64,000 nt of DNA from Halichondria panicea. Lineage: Eukaryota > Porifera > Demospongiae > Suberitida > Halichondriidae. Shown here in pieces: positions 11,618 through 23,500 of this stretch; position 1 is the stretch's first letter, and each line of letters begins with the position of its first letter. A model generated the notes under the pieces. The model saw only the letters and a program-made list of their open reading frames with translations, searched no databases and was not told where the DNA came from. Where the stretch lies: positions 5,387,182-5,451,181 of the forward strand of contig NC_087384.1 in assembly GCF_963675165.1 (NCBI RefSeq). Direction: 5' to 3'. The translations under genes were made by a program, and so were the position numbers.

Positions 11618-12880
11618 TTATTATCAACTCTTGGCTTATCCGGTTATATAGACCTATAGCTAGTTTTTATATATATATAGATCTAGCACATCACGTGTAC
11701 ATGGATGAACCCACGTGGATATAAAATTATAATGAAAGTCGATGGTGGTTTCTAGACATGTACTGTACTTACAAGGCACTCAGGGGGTATTAAAAAAATC
11801 AAAATGTGTGACCCCTTTACAATGTTAATAATTATGAAAAGTATTTCTGGATACTTTTTTTGTTATCTTGTCAAAAGTTTATTCATTCAAGCTTGTAATT
11901 TTTGGGCCTTAGTCATTTACATCTTCTTCAAATCTCTCCCTATAACCGAAACGGCACAAAAACCTGGCAATTTTGAGCACTGCAGAGGATGTGTAGATAA
12001 TTATAATAATTATATAGATCTAGCTTATGTATAGCTATAAAGCAACATTAAACCTTTCATCCTAGATGTTGTGACAAAGTCACATACCTCAACCAGAAAC
12101 CGTTAAGTTGTATATATACAGTCTTTTCTCTCACTAACCGCACTATAGTATAACTGTTCTGCCAACTTCTGGATGCACTGTAGTTTGCAGCTTTCGCAGT
12201 GAGTGCAGTGATTTGGCCGGTAGACAGGGGAGTACATGGGCCATGGCACCATTGTAATGTCTACAGCCATTCCGAGTTCTGTCCATAAAAACAGTATTTA
12301 ATTATTCCTGTTTGAACCAAACTATTTCACACTCACTTGACTATTGTTGAGGTATCATGCATGCATGGCGTAGCCAAACCCTGGACTCTGAGGGTTCGGC
12401 TCTGCCCAACTATGTCAACACAAGCAATACACCGTAAAAAATGATGTATGGTTTTCATACAGAGTGCGTGACTATTGTGGCAAATGTGTGTTTTTTCCTG
12501 CGTTTTTTCCTGATAGTTGCCACAATAGTAACGATCTAAAATTTTTGGAAAATGTCTAGTGCATGTTGCAGAATAAATAGCAGTTACAGATTTTCTTGCG
12601 TACAAGTAACAAAACTGCAATCGCCAATGGCCTTCAAAACAACAGTCATAATTCGAGAAAAGCGCTTGATTTCCAAGTCTACGAGTCAAAATCCGTGGCT
12701 GAAGCCTATAGAAGCTACACATAATTATATAGCAACTAAATACGTATATATAGTGCATGTCATTCAGTAAATTTAGTGCATGTACCGTACGTGTTACTCC
12801 TCCTCGCTTTAATCAAAATGTTCAGGTATGATTCTGAGTCCTGCCATGTTTCAAAGTTTCTCAAGTAGATCTCGATTGGG
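11618..12880. repeat. Non-coding duplicated block
   Basis: No gene. Sections match 40.5-41.25 kb, 30.4-30.9 kb and 49.6-50.75 kb (for example the segment with TAGCCAAACCCTGGAC near 12380 and CAGTGATTTGGCCGGTA near 12208). It is the right flank of DD-R copy 1 and shows that copies 1 and 3 share the same neighbourhood. Confidence 0.55.
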
Positions 12881-13210
12881 TCTCTTAATTTGTTAACATA
12901 TCTGCCACCATTTCTTCGTTCTCAAGACCAGCAAGTGCTTTCTGAAATGTTTTGGGATCTTCTGCACCCGTATAAGACAGGACGATTCCTGTCTCTAGTG
13001 GAACGCCTATAAGAGGTGGTTCAGCTGGTACTGGTTCTACCTCTTCTGCTGATTCAGGAGTATACAGTCTGTGTCATCAAGTTCTACAAAATGTCTCCTG
13101 TTCTCGACTTCGACTACTTGCTGTTCGACTCGTTTTTTCTTGTTAAAGACGACATCTCGACTGTGGAACACTTTTCCCAGTTTTATATCGTACAGTACAG
13201 TTTTATATCG

Positions 13211-13327
13211 GTAGTTGGTGATCCAATTTCAGAGGAAGATCGTGTTGTGCACCTGTTGGCTAGTTTACCAGACTGGTATGGAATGCTAGTCACAGTACTG
13301 GAAGCTCATGAACAAGTACCCGAAATG
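13211..13327. repeat. Inverted copy of a gag segment
   Basis: This plus-strand segment encodes VVGDPISEEDRVVHLLASLP and is an inverted copy of 13649-13766, where the same peptide is encoded on the minus strand within gag. The arms are about 117 bp and differ at only a few bases, such as TGG against TCG in the Trp/Ser codon after LPD. Confidence 0.85.
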
Positions 13328-13512
13328 GTTTCTTTTCCATATCCCAGAAAGCCTGCAACCAATGCATCGTTCTCACTATCTGAGCTTTCGGTCTCCAGCT
13401 CCGCATCATTGGCCTTTTCTGTTCGACCAGGTTTCTTGCCGTCTTGGTTCGAGGATCCAAGCAGGGGATAACTTCGTTTAAAATGTCCAGGCTTGCCACA
13501 ATGAAAACACAC
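13306..13512 (-). pseudogene. Copia gag zinc-knuckle remnant
   Basis: Reads CFHCGKPGHFKRSYP, the CX2CX4HX4C retroviral-type zinc knuckle but with Tyr in place of the last Cys, followed by an acidic Ser/Glu-rich stretch. It normally binds RNA as part of gag; here it is separated from the main gag frame by the inverted duplication and is not functional. Confidence 0.7.
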
Positions 13513-13636
13513 TTTCTTTGTAGATTGATATCTTGTGCCACGGTTAGCTATTAACGCATTGTCCTTTCTTCCGGCACCTATATACCACTTCCGACATGTT
13601 CTTTCATCTTTCGCTCTTCACTCAACAATCATTCAA

Positions 13637-14148
13637 TTATACTAAGTCCATTTCGGGTACTTGTTCATGAGCTTCCAGTACTGTGACTAGCATTCCATAC
13701 GAGTCTGGTAAACTAGCCAACAGGTGCACAACACGATCTTCCTCTGAAATTGGATCACCAACTACCGAGAGTCCTTCAAAAACCTCCATCATTGTTTTGA
13801 TATGTGCCTGTACTGAGCCACCTTCATCAACTTTCAACGAATACAACCTGCGTCTCAACTCCAACTTGTTAGCCCATGATTTTTTCTGAAACTGATGACC
13901 GAGCTTCTTCCATACTGCAACCGGGTCATCTGGTTCCCCCAGCAAGCACAACAACGAGACCAAACCAAGAGCTTTATCTTTCCTGCCTGCAAACTTGTCA
14001 ATCGCGTTTTGACCTGCATCTCCAGCAGGAACCATCTACAATGCTCCATATATAGTCCGTGCTTCATCAGTGTCATCCGGCATTGCAAATTCCATGTAGG
14101 ATAATTCTATCCACAAAGCGGTACAACCGTAGACTTCGACTCAGCCAT
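13637..14148 (-). pseudogene. Copia gag (UBN2-type) remnant
   Basis: ATG at 14148 starts MAESKSTVVPLCG and is stopped by TAG after 13 codons; another frame change follows before the long open stretch at 14035-13637. That stretch has the gag signature DDPVAVWKKLGHQF, LRRRLYSLKV, VQAHIKTMMEVF and the ISEEDRVVHLLASLP helix. Gag forms the particle of the retrotransposon. An internal stop and frameshift show it is inactive. Confidence 0.75.
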
Positions 14149-14191
14149 CACCACAACCGACAAACGATCACAAAACTTTAAGCTACTGAGT

Positions 14192-14205
14192 CTGGGCCCA
14201 TAACC
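14192..14205 (-). other. Copia primer-binding site (initiator tRNA-Met half)
   Basis: On the minus strand GGTTATGGGCCCAG is exactly complementary to the anticodon stem-loop of eukaryotic initiator tRNA-Met. Copia elements prime reverse transcription from this cleaved half-tRNA rather than from the tRNA 3' end. It lies 4 bases inside the LTR. Confidence 0.75.
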
Positions 14206-14209
14206 TAGC

Positions 14210-14444
14210 TGTTGCAGAACAACTATACAATGCGTAGCATAAGCTATATAGTTCAAGAAATTTTAAGTTCACATCAAAAGACAAATGTACCAGACTAAAA
14301 TATGTTACAGAACACCATTATACAGTAAACAGTTATTTATTATAATAAATATACCTATATAACACCTACAGTTATCTATACAGTTATGTCTAGCACACAT
14401 AATTGGTACATGATAAAGCGTATAGTATATATACAACAACAACA
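14210..14444 (-). repeat. Copia 5' LTR
   Basis: On the minus strand the segment starts TGTTG and ends CAACA, the usual inverted LTR termini, with the primer-binding site right after. The outer end could equally be 14438 or 14441 because CAACA repeats. It holds AATAAA in the sense orientation, so it could supply a polyadenylation signal for the gene ending at 14580. No second LTR is seen. Confidence 0.65.
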
Positions 14445-14579
14445 CCATTTCCAATCCCTCTTCCTCTTTAATCTATGATTTGACTACTTCTAAAACTCCC
14501 TATGATATTGTATTGTTTGTTTGGACCTGCACAAAAATCCACACTGCATGCATGTCCAAAAAGTTGTCTATCTATCTAA

Positions 14580-17500
14580 CTACTTTGAGTGTACAAACAT
14601 GTAGTCTCTGAGTTGCTTGGCCACTTCGTCCTGTTCCAGTTGGCTCTCAAACACACCAGCCAACCAGTCACCCACCGCTTGGGGCGGGGCAATCCCGACA
14701 TCCTTCAACCTCTCTTGTCCCTCGGGAGTGTTCAAGACAGAGTCACGGTCTTGGCTGAATGAGAACAGCTGCAATTCATGAGACGGCACATCACCGAGCT
14801 GCTCCTTGATCATCTGTGCATGTACATGGGGTGAGGAGCACCTCTATATACCAAAGTCATGCATGTATACTGTATATAAATCGAGTTATGGCTTATCAAT
14901 ACAATTTACCCTCACATGCATGACACAATTTTGTGCAACACCAAAACAATACTCTGCAATAGGAGGCTTGGGGGCTGCAGCTCTCCCAGTTTATTACCTT
15001 CAATATAAATTATAAGAGTCAGCGCACCTTAATTAGAGCCCCCCTATATACTTACCTATAAAGTTGCCTACAATATGCGTGTTATAATAATTATTATGGT
15101 ACACATATATAGCTAGCTTCTTCTGAACTCACTGAGCACTCTTTAGTGATTCTTTGTTTGATATAGCTGGCATCGGGGTGGGAGCCATCTTTGCCCATGT
15201 GCTCAGCGTAAAGCTTGTCAGCATAAGTGAGGCACACCAGCACAGGAACTGACTTGTCCTCCAGCATCTCAAGCCACTTCTTGGCTGACTGGGTGTGTGC
15301 TTTCCTGAAAGATGCATTATATGACTTTCACCGTACGTTTATAATCTAAATTGTGGGATCAGCTTTAATACACATTCAGCACGCCAATCGCAGTTGCAAT
15401 AGTTCTGTTGTTAGGTAATGAGTATACATGCATGTATACCGATAGCAGGTTATTTTCGTATGCGGTGGAAAATTTCTTATGCCTCAGTGCGCATGCGCAA
15501 GCGAGGTATACGGTAGTGTGTTTGTGTGTGTGGGACTTGTTGCTTGAGTGTGTATTAATTGATAGTGCTTTCAATGATAAATCTATTTAATTTGTAAATC
15601 AATAAGTAGTCCTCACATTATTTACGTCGCAGCCACTGTACTTATCCACATTTATTTTTAACCCACATGTTTAACTAATTTCTTATGAGATTGACTTCGC
15701 CTGAGTGTGTATCCGATCCAAGCCTCAAGTTAATGGGATAAATCTACAGAGCTGAGGTTTTACTTAGCTGTCTCTGTCTACAGTACAGATAGGTAGCCCT
15801 TTCCTTTTTCTTTTTTCTGTTCTTTATCACAATCGTTCAATAAGATAAAACTGTTTTAATTGTTCAATGAGATAAAATACGATAAATAATAAATAAATTA
15901 TCCACCCACGCACCAACAGTGAATACCAGGCCCACTGTTGAAGGGGCTAATCTAGTATATGGAGCAAGTGGTTTCTATGTTCTATGCTGGTTTCTATGTG
16001 TCACAAAATGGTTTTCAAGGAAACAAATTAGTTCATTACATGGCAATTTGTGCCACAAGCAGTTTATTGGCCCTTGTAGTATAGAATGACTCGGGTCTAA
16101 AGGCCCTTGACCAGAATCTACTATACCGGGCCGATAAACAGCTTGTGGCACTCATAGCCATCAGGAGTATATGATAGAGAAGAGAGTATCGAACATAGGC
16201 ATGCTGTACATCAGATGTATGCAGAGAGCAACGTGACTTCCTGTATCTGTCACAAGCTTGGAATTTGCACACTGATCAATCCAAGTGTGGGCGATTTAAT
16301 CTATTTTGTATGCAAATTCCAAGCTCTGACAGATACAGGAAATCACGTTACTCTCCGCATACATCTGATATACAGCAGGCCTACGTTCGATACTCTCTTC
16401 TCTATCATATACTCTTGTAGCCTGCCATGTAATAGTTATAGGGTATATAGCTTAGTCTCGATTGCGAGCAGCCGTCGAAGGGGGAAGGACGTCTGGTCGA
16501 ACCCGCCGCTTTTCCATGGACCTGTTTCAGAATGTTGTCGCACCAACTCAGTCAGATTTACAGATTTAAATATTTTGGGTATGGTTTTACGTAACCTGTA
16601 ATTATAAGCAGCTAGGTCAGAAGCCTATTTATTATTATACCACACTTACATCACCACAAATTGATCTCATTGGTCAACAGCTGTAGGATATATAGAATAT
16701 TAGCATACAGCCCCAGGCATGCACAGTTTTTCAAGTTGTTTTTTAGTTTTTTCATTTGTTCAAGAAAGTAAGCAAAGAGAAAAGAGCCATGCTTGACGGT
16801 ACTAAGACTCAAAGCGACGGCAGAAACACGCTCCAACAAGATGGCTAAGCTTCCATGGGTCCATGGGTGCGGTTTAGATACATTTTATCCAAGAAGAGCT
16901 TGCAACTCCAGTAAGGGACGTCGAATGGTCAACGCTTGGACCAAGGAAACTCTTGAGCATCTGTAGGAGTCAACATGTTGCTCAACTAGCTCTTTGACGG
17001 CTGCAAAATCCGGCATAGTCTTGTTCTTTTTTGCAGTCTGCATCGTGATTGAATTGTTGCTAAGGGGGAGGTCCTTTTATAGTGCTGCGGTCACGTGGTA
17101 TAAGTCAGATATGCCACACCTACTCGGAGGATATGCACCCTATAAATCCTCCGCTACCGTGGTTACATACCCCTCGGCTCCGCCTCGGAGTAACCACGGT
17201 AGCGGAGGATATATGGGTGCATATCCTCCTCTTAGGTGTGGTATATCCTATACTTAGCTAGATTACTCTGCACAAAAAGCATAACTGCTGCTGCTTTTTG
17301 TGACAGTGTTGCTGCCATAAAGCTAGGTTATAAGGAGTTCAAACCCAATCAAAAGCTTACTGTAAAAGTTTTGAAAGAATGTTGTGGAATGGTAGATCTA
17401 GAAACATGCATGTTTGTCTCCATGGGAGCAGCTCTTGAGGGAACTATGCGTCCTGTAGTAGTGATGCTTCGAGAATAATACTCTTTGCAGACTATTAAAA

Positions 17501-20500
17501 TACTGCTTTAAGTTTGTTCAATTTAATATATGACGTGTTCTGACATTAATCAATTATAGTGACTTGTTATGACAACAATAATAATAATATTCATACACAT
17601 ATCACATTCCTGAATATCACGGAAAAGCGGCGGGTTCGACTTCGACGGCTGCTCGTGAGACTAAGGGTAACTTACTTTCTAGCTAGCTAGCTGTCACAGA
17701 GACATCCGGTTACTGAGTGCAGACTCAAATGACTGCCCTATAAGGCGAATTCTCGAATGTACGTGCATGTATAGAGCTCTGCTAGTTATTGACCCCATAC
17801 GCTAATAATCCAGTTTCTACGGTAGTTTAATATACATTGTATACGGTATATAGCAAATACATGTACGAGCAGTCAAAATACATCCTGAAATATACAGAAC
17901 TATTGCATGGTAGATCTGAAGAAAGAATGTGCTGCCATGCATTGATCATATGCAGTTATGTGTGGCAGATAATTCTATTGAGTAAAAAAACTTGCGCTTT
18001 TTGCCTTACTCAAAGAAGTCACTCGATTGAAGCAATAAATATATTCATTGCTTTTTAATAAGTGCTGACATCAGCGTTTTACATTCAAATTGCACAGGTT
18101 GCTGGTTGTCAACGTTTTTCTTGTTTTTGTTTTCTTGTCTGTTCTCTACAAAATCTTTTAGTAGCCTTCTGCAAGCTCTCCTGGTATTCTAGAGTCTTAT
18201 TTCTTTGTCTTTTAGTTCTCCTAAACTCGTCTTCAACTGGGAGAATTTTGTTGCTACGCATCCTTCTGGTTGACAAAGCAACCGCATGTTGTGCATGCAC
18301 AGATTCAACCTGCATTTTGGTTGCTAAGTAATAAATGCATTATCCCATGGATACTGATGATTATCACTCGTCCGTGCCTATAGTAACTGTCACAGACTCG
18401 TGATCATCTTCAGTATCCATAGGATAATATCATAATATCTATGTTCGCTTCGCTCGCCCTCAATGCTCAACATTCTCTTAGTATAATATTAAACTACATG
18501 CACCTGTAGTCCACTACGAAGATGACCACTTGTGCGAGGGCCAGGAGGAGCTCACACAGGTCAGGGATAGTGTCATCTCTGTCATCCACACCAGGGAAGT
18601 CGATCACGTCCATTCCATCAATCACACCCTCAAGATTGTACAGGAACGGGATTGTGGTACGCTTGACAGCTGTGGTACCTACGGGGACCTATACAAGAGA
18701 AGCAACAAACAAAAAAAGTTCATATGCCAATCAATACACACATGCAGCAAAGTAGCAAAAACAATTGACATGCATGCATGCAATTGTATATACCTCAATG
18801 TTGAAGAGGGTGCTAACAAGAAGGGACTTCCCCGAGTTGACGAGCCCCACTACACCCACAGTCGTGTACTTGGCCAGCTCCTCCCTCAGATTGTGCACCA
18901 TGAGAGCCCACTTCATCCAGCAGGCTATCAGAGAGCGGTGTGTGGGAACAACCAGAGAAAGGACGTCTTCCTTGAATAGCTTGTCCCAGTCCCGTACAAG
19001 GACTTCGAGGGGGGTTGATTCGCTGATGTTTAGCTTCTTGCAGAGCTCGATAAGTTGACGCTCGAGTGAGTAGCTAATGTAGTGAGTGTTGCAACTCACT
19101 GTCTTATCCATTCCCTGAATCAAGAACTGGAGCTTGCCAGCGTAGTTGTGATCGGCAGTGGTTGTCTTCTCAGCAAAGATGCCTCTAATGTACTCCTTGA
19201 CTTGCACCAGAAGAGATCCAGAAGGAATTGATTGAATAACTGCATTCATGTCACCTAAGGAGAGACTGAACATTGCCCATACACCAACAGCAGCAGCATT
19301 TACAAGAGCACCTAGTGCCTTAGCTGTGTTGAACTCAGACTTGACTAAAGGAACTTTGATTTGATTTTCCATGAACGCCCCCAAAAGGTATGTGCACATT
19401 TTAAGATCCTTAGAGCGAATGTCATTCACTAAATCCAACATCTTTGAGTTGTACAGCTGGGAGAGCTTTTGTCGTTGATCTTCTTCCAATTGTGTACCAC
19501 TTGAAAGACTGATTGATTGCTGTGATAGTTGTGATAGCTTTTTTCGACTAACAACAAGAATTTCTAATGGTGACTTTTCTTGAGAAGCCAAAGTCGGGTA
19601 GATCATACTGAGTTTTAAATCATTGATAGCATTTATCTGTTCATAATTTTTAGCTTTCGCTAATGCATTGTGAGACAATGCTAGCATGCTAGACAATAGC
19701 TGAGGATTAGGGTGATTCGGTAAAATGTTTTGCAACCTTTCATGTGCATCACTTTGGGTCATTTTTTCCTGATACCTGAGAGGGAGGTTTGTTGCATAGA
19801 AAACCTCCCTGTCAATGATTTCATTAACAGCGGTGGCACCAGTAGCTCGAGAGGTTTGTTTAGCATACTTCTGGTAGTGTGCACGAGCTGTTTCCTTTGT
19901 TACAGTTTTACGTGATTCGGCCTGCTTCCAGGAAAGATAGTGATCTTCATTTGAACTAAATTTTGGAGACTGACCTGGGGAAAGTGTTCGGACAGTATAA
20001 TAAGCACTTTGAGCACCTGTCGACAATAGAAGGGAAGGAGGCAGATTGAGCTGAGAAGACTCCAAAAGGCTACAACATCTGGCCATAATCTCTTGATCAT
20101 CAGATATGACAATTGTATGGAAAATGCTCTCAATCGGAACAACAGAAACTATCTGCTCCAAGAAGTTTTTGACTGTGTTAAATCGATGTGAAAACATCTT
20201 CAGCTTGGTGGCATGAGGGTGTTGTTCGAGCAGAGTGCTTAAATATGCTGTCTCAATCAGCTCCGAGGGAGTGAGTTTAGCCAGCTGCTCTTGTCGAAAA
20301 GTGAAGCGAAATACCTATAATATATACGAGAAAATTCAGTCAAAGGTTGACTTTAATGGTTGGTATGACTATTATTAGAGCCCTATTATAATAACGAGTG
20401 ATGCAAGCTAGCTGCGCTGCACTGTGCTGTGCAGGCCTCTCGCCATGTTTTGCTTCGCTCGAAAAATATCAGATATTGTTATAATTATAAGAGGTATAGT

Positions 20501-23500
20501 AGTATCAAGGGCGTATAAAAGAAGAGAGGGCATGCAACTCCTATATGAGCAGAGTTCAAACGTGGGCGGATGAATGTGCATGACAGCGCATGAAATGCTA
20601 AAAATAGAAATTTCTATTTTTAGCACTTTATGCAAATGCACACATTCCTCCGCCCACGTTTGAACTCTGCTAGCTACGTGTACTGATAGAGTGGAGTTGC
20701 ATGCCCTCTCTTCTTTTATACGCCCTTGGTAGTATAATGTTATGTTATAATAACAATGAACCCACACATATGCAGTCATTATATAGAGCCAGCCGGGCTT
20801 GGAAGCATGTACAAATCTATATCTGATATAGCGATAAATGATCTCTTCTAGGATAGATTGCATTTCCTGTCAATGAATAATTAAAAAAGGGATGGATCAT
20901 CTGTAATGAGGCCAGAGTTCACAAAGGCTGCTTCTGGCAATGCAGCATGCAGCTTTCCAGCTCTTTCCTGACTCTTGTGGCTAACAAACCGCTGCTAACC
21001 CATGAGTTGAATGGAATGTTTGTGTAAACAGATGATGCTATAAAAAGATTCTGAAGAGACTGCATACAACGTACAGCCTTCACTGTGAGTCAAACTAACC
21101 ATAACTCGAGAAAGAAGCTTTAGGCCACTGCAACTTTGACTTTAGTTTCCCGTCCAGCTCCCTTATGCTCAGTAAGCTCACCTCATCATGGATTTGTCAA
21201 TTATTCCTATCGACCTTTCTACCTTGGACAGTACTGCATTACGTAATGCCAAAAAAGCCACATGGGCCGCTAACAAGGACTAAAAATTAAACGTTTATTT
21301 GTCGAAATTTTGTAATTAAATAATTTATATCATAGTAATGGATAATGTAATAGACAGCTTGTGTCCTCAAAAATTTCCTAACAGGAAACTAAAGTCAAAG
21401 TTTCAGTGGCCTATATAGTTTGGCAATGCACATCCATGCAAGGGAGCATGGCTTTCGTCGCATTGCAACCATTGAGCACATAATTATAGTTACAGCTGGA
21501 ACAGACACACAACATGCAGTCAGTATATCCTTACCTACGCCTTGAGGCATAATTATATCAGTCTTAGAACCGGTAGTGTGCTCGCCATGCATGTTTTACT
21601 TTCACTCTAGAGTGTTATAGAAGAGGTAATTATGCAATTGTCAATGAGTTATAGAAGAGGAGCAAACAGAATATCTGATGGCTTGATAATGAATGACAGA
21701 GAATAGATCTGCAATGTATTACGTATTTGCATTTCCTGTCCATGAATAATGAATAATTAAAAAAGGGGTGGATCTGTAATGAGGTCAAAGTTCACAAGGG
21801 CTGCTGGCAGTGTACATGCACGCTGCATGTAGTCTCGCGAGGGGGGAGGACATCTAGTCGAACCCGCTGCTTTTCCATGGCCCTGTTTCGGAATGCTGTC
21901 GCACCAATCAGATTGCCAGAATCAGAAGCCTAGAAGCTAGATTACTCTGCACAAAAACGTCAGCTGCTGCTATTTGTGACAGTGTTACTGCCTTAAAGCT
22001 AGGTTATAAAGAGCTCAAACCCAATCAAAAGCTTACTGTAAAGGTTTTGTGAAAGATTTTGTGAAAGAATGTTGTGCCGGGAATGGTATATAGAGTAGAA
22101 ACGTGTTTATCTGGGAGCAGCTCTTGAGGGAACTATGCGTACTCTTTGCAGACTTCAAATACTGTGCTTTTCTAAGTTTAAGTTTGTTCAATATTTAATA
22201 TGACGTGTTCTGACAATACTTGACATTAATCAATTATAGTGACTTGTTATGACAACAATAATAATGATATTCATACACATGCCACATTCCTGAGTATCAC
22301 GGAAAAGCGGCGGGTTTGACCAGATGTCCTTCCCCCTTTGGCGGCTGCTCGTGATACTATGCTGCATGCTATCGCAGCTTTGGAGCTTTTTTCTGACTCT
22401 TAATTGTAGCTATAACAAACAGTGTTATAAGCGCTCTAGTGCAAAGCCATGCATATGATGCATGTTGAATAGAAAGTTTGTGGGAACAGATGATGCTATA
22501 TGAAAGAATCTGAAGAGACTGCAACAGCCTTCACTGTGAGTCAAACTATATAGCCATAACTAGAGAAAGAAGCTTTAGTTTGAAAATCAACGAAACAAAA
22601 AATCCAAGAGAAGAGAGAAGGTGACAAGAAGCCCAGTTAGTTTTCGTCGCATTGCAACCGTTGAGCAGTTACCAGCTGGAAGACATACACATGCACAGTT
22701 GGCTTTACCGTATCCCTCGTGTGGCTATGCCTTAAGGCATAAAGATGTGTTGATACAGCTAATCTAAAATTATATAATTGCACATCGTGCTGGTAAAGAA
22801 CCTACTTTTACTGATACAGGTAGAACCTCGGCTTGGCAATTTTCTTTTAAAATGGGCATGGCCCTTAAATGCGCATGCACATTGAAGCTGTTACCGTACC
22901 CTCGCGAAAATAAGCCCATCTTGAATAAACGCCCATCCCCTCTTTTGCTTCAATTAAAGTTCTTGCACGAGGGTATTTTCACTCGATTATAAGCCCACCC
23001 AGAATGAAGAGTTTGAGCATGCGCAGTAGCTAAATGCCACATGTTTACTAGGGAAAAAGCAAGTTTTAGGTAGTAGCTAGTAAGACTATACTCCTTGCTG
23101 GACCAAGATCAGACATATAACTTTCTCTGTATATGGATCTGTTTGCCCTTGAAGATGTATATGCAGGGAAAAGAAAACACAAAGTCCAAGAAAGTTATCA
23201 CACAGGCCAATTTTGCAGGTTTAATACCTTGCCTTGGTTTTCTGAAACAAATTACCTGATAGCTGCTCTGTAGAAGTATGACCTACCATCCTTTGGGAAG
23301 TTTTTGCTACATCTGACATCAACACAAGTGACAAGCAACGAATAGAGTCAGAGTCCACTTACTTCATGTTCATTCTCTTGTGCTTTAATCATACTCATGC
23401 ATTAGTTTATATAGTTGTCAATGAAATGTTCATACTAAAATGAAAATACATAAAGAATTGTCATAGAGCCAAGTGTAAACCTCGATTTGAGGCCGCGGGT

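Larger units (their letters stand above)
12880..14444 (-). mobile_element. Broken Copia-type LTR retrotransposon
   Basis: On the minus strand the order is LTR (14210-14444), primer-binding site (14192-14205), gag (14148-13637), a zinc-knuckle piece (13512-13306), an integrase C-terminal remnant (VFHSRDVVF at ~13170) and a linker ending in a stop near 12890 (DPKTFQKALAGLENEEMV). This order and these motifs are those of Ty1/copia elements. Protease, most of integrase, reverse transcriptase, RNase H and the 3' LTR are missing, and an inverted duplication disrupts the middle. It is dead and sits just downstream of the Death-lipase-GTPase gene in the same orientation. Confidence 0.75.
15133..18870 (-). 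other. GTPase domain of the fusion protein
   Basis: G1 GLVNSGKS ends exon 11, G2 Thr and G3 DFPG are in exon 12, and G4-like TYADK is in exon 13. The order and spacing suit the dynamin or HSR1-like branch of P-loop GTPases, but only about 80 residues follow, so there is no dynamin stalk after the domain. G4 lacks the usual N/TKxD, reading TYAD-K; the Asp that reads guanine is probably D1275. Confidence 0.65.

Noticed and set aside
18062-18331. ORFs on both strands inside the fusion-gene intron
   Set aside because: No splice partners and no recognisable motif. The minus-strand ORF is Lys/Arg/Gln-rich, which AT-rich DNA often yields by chance.
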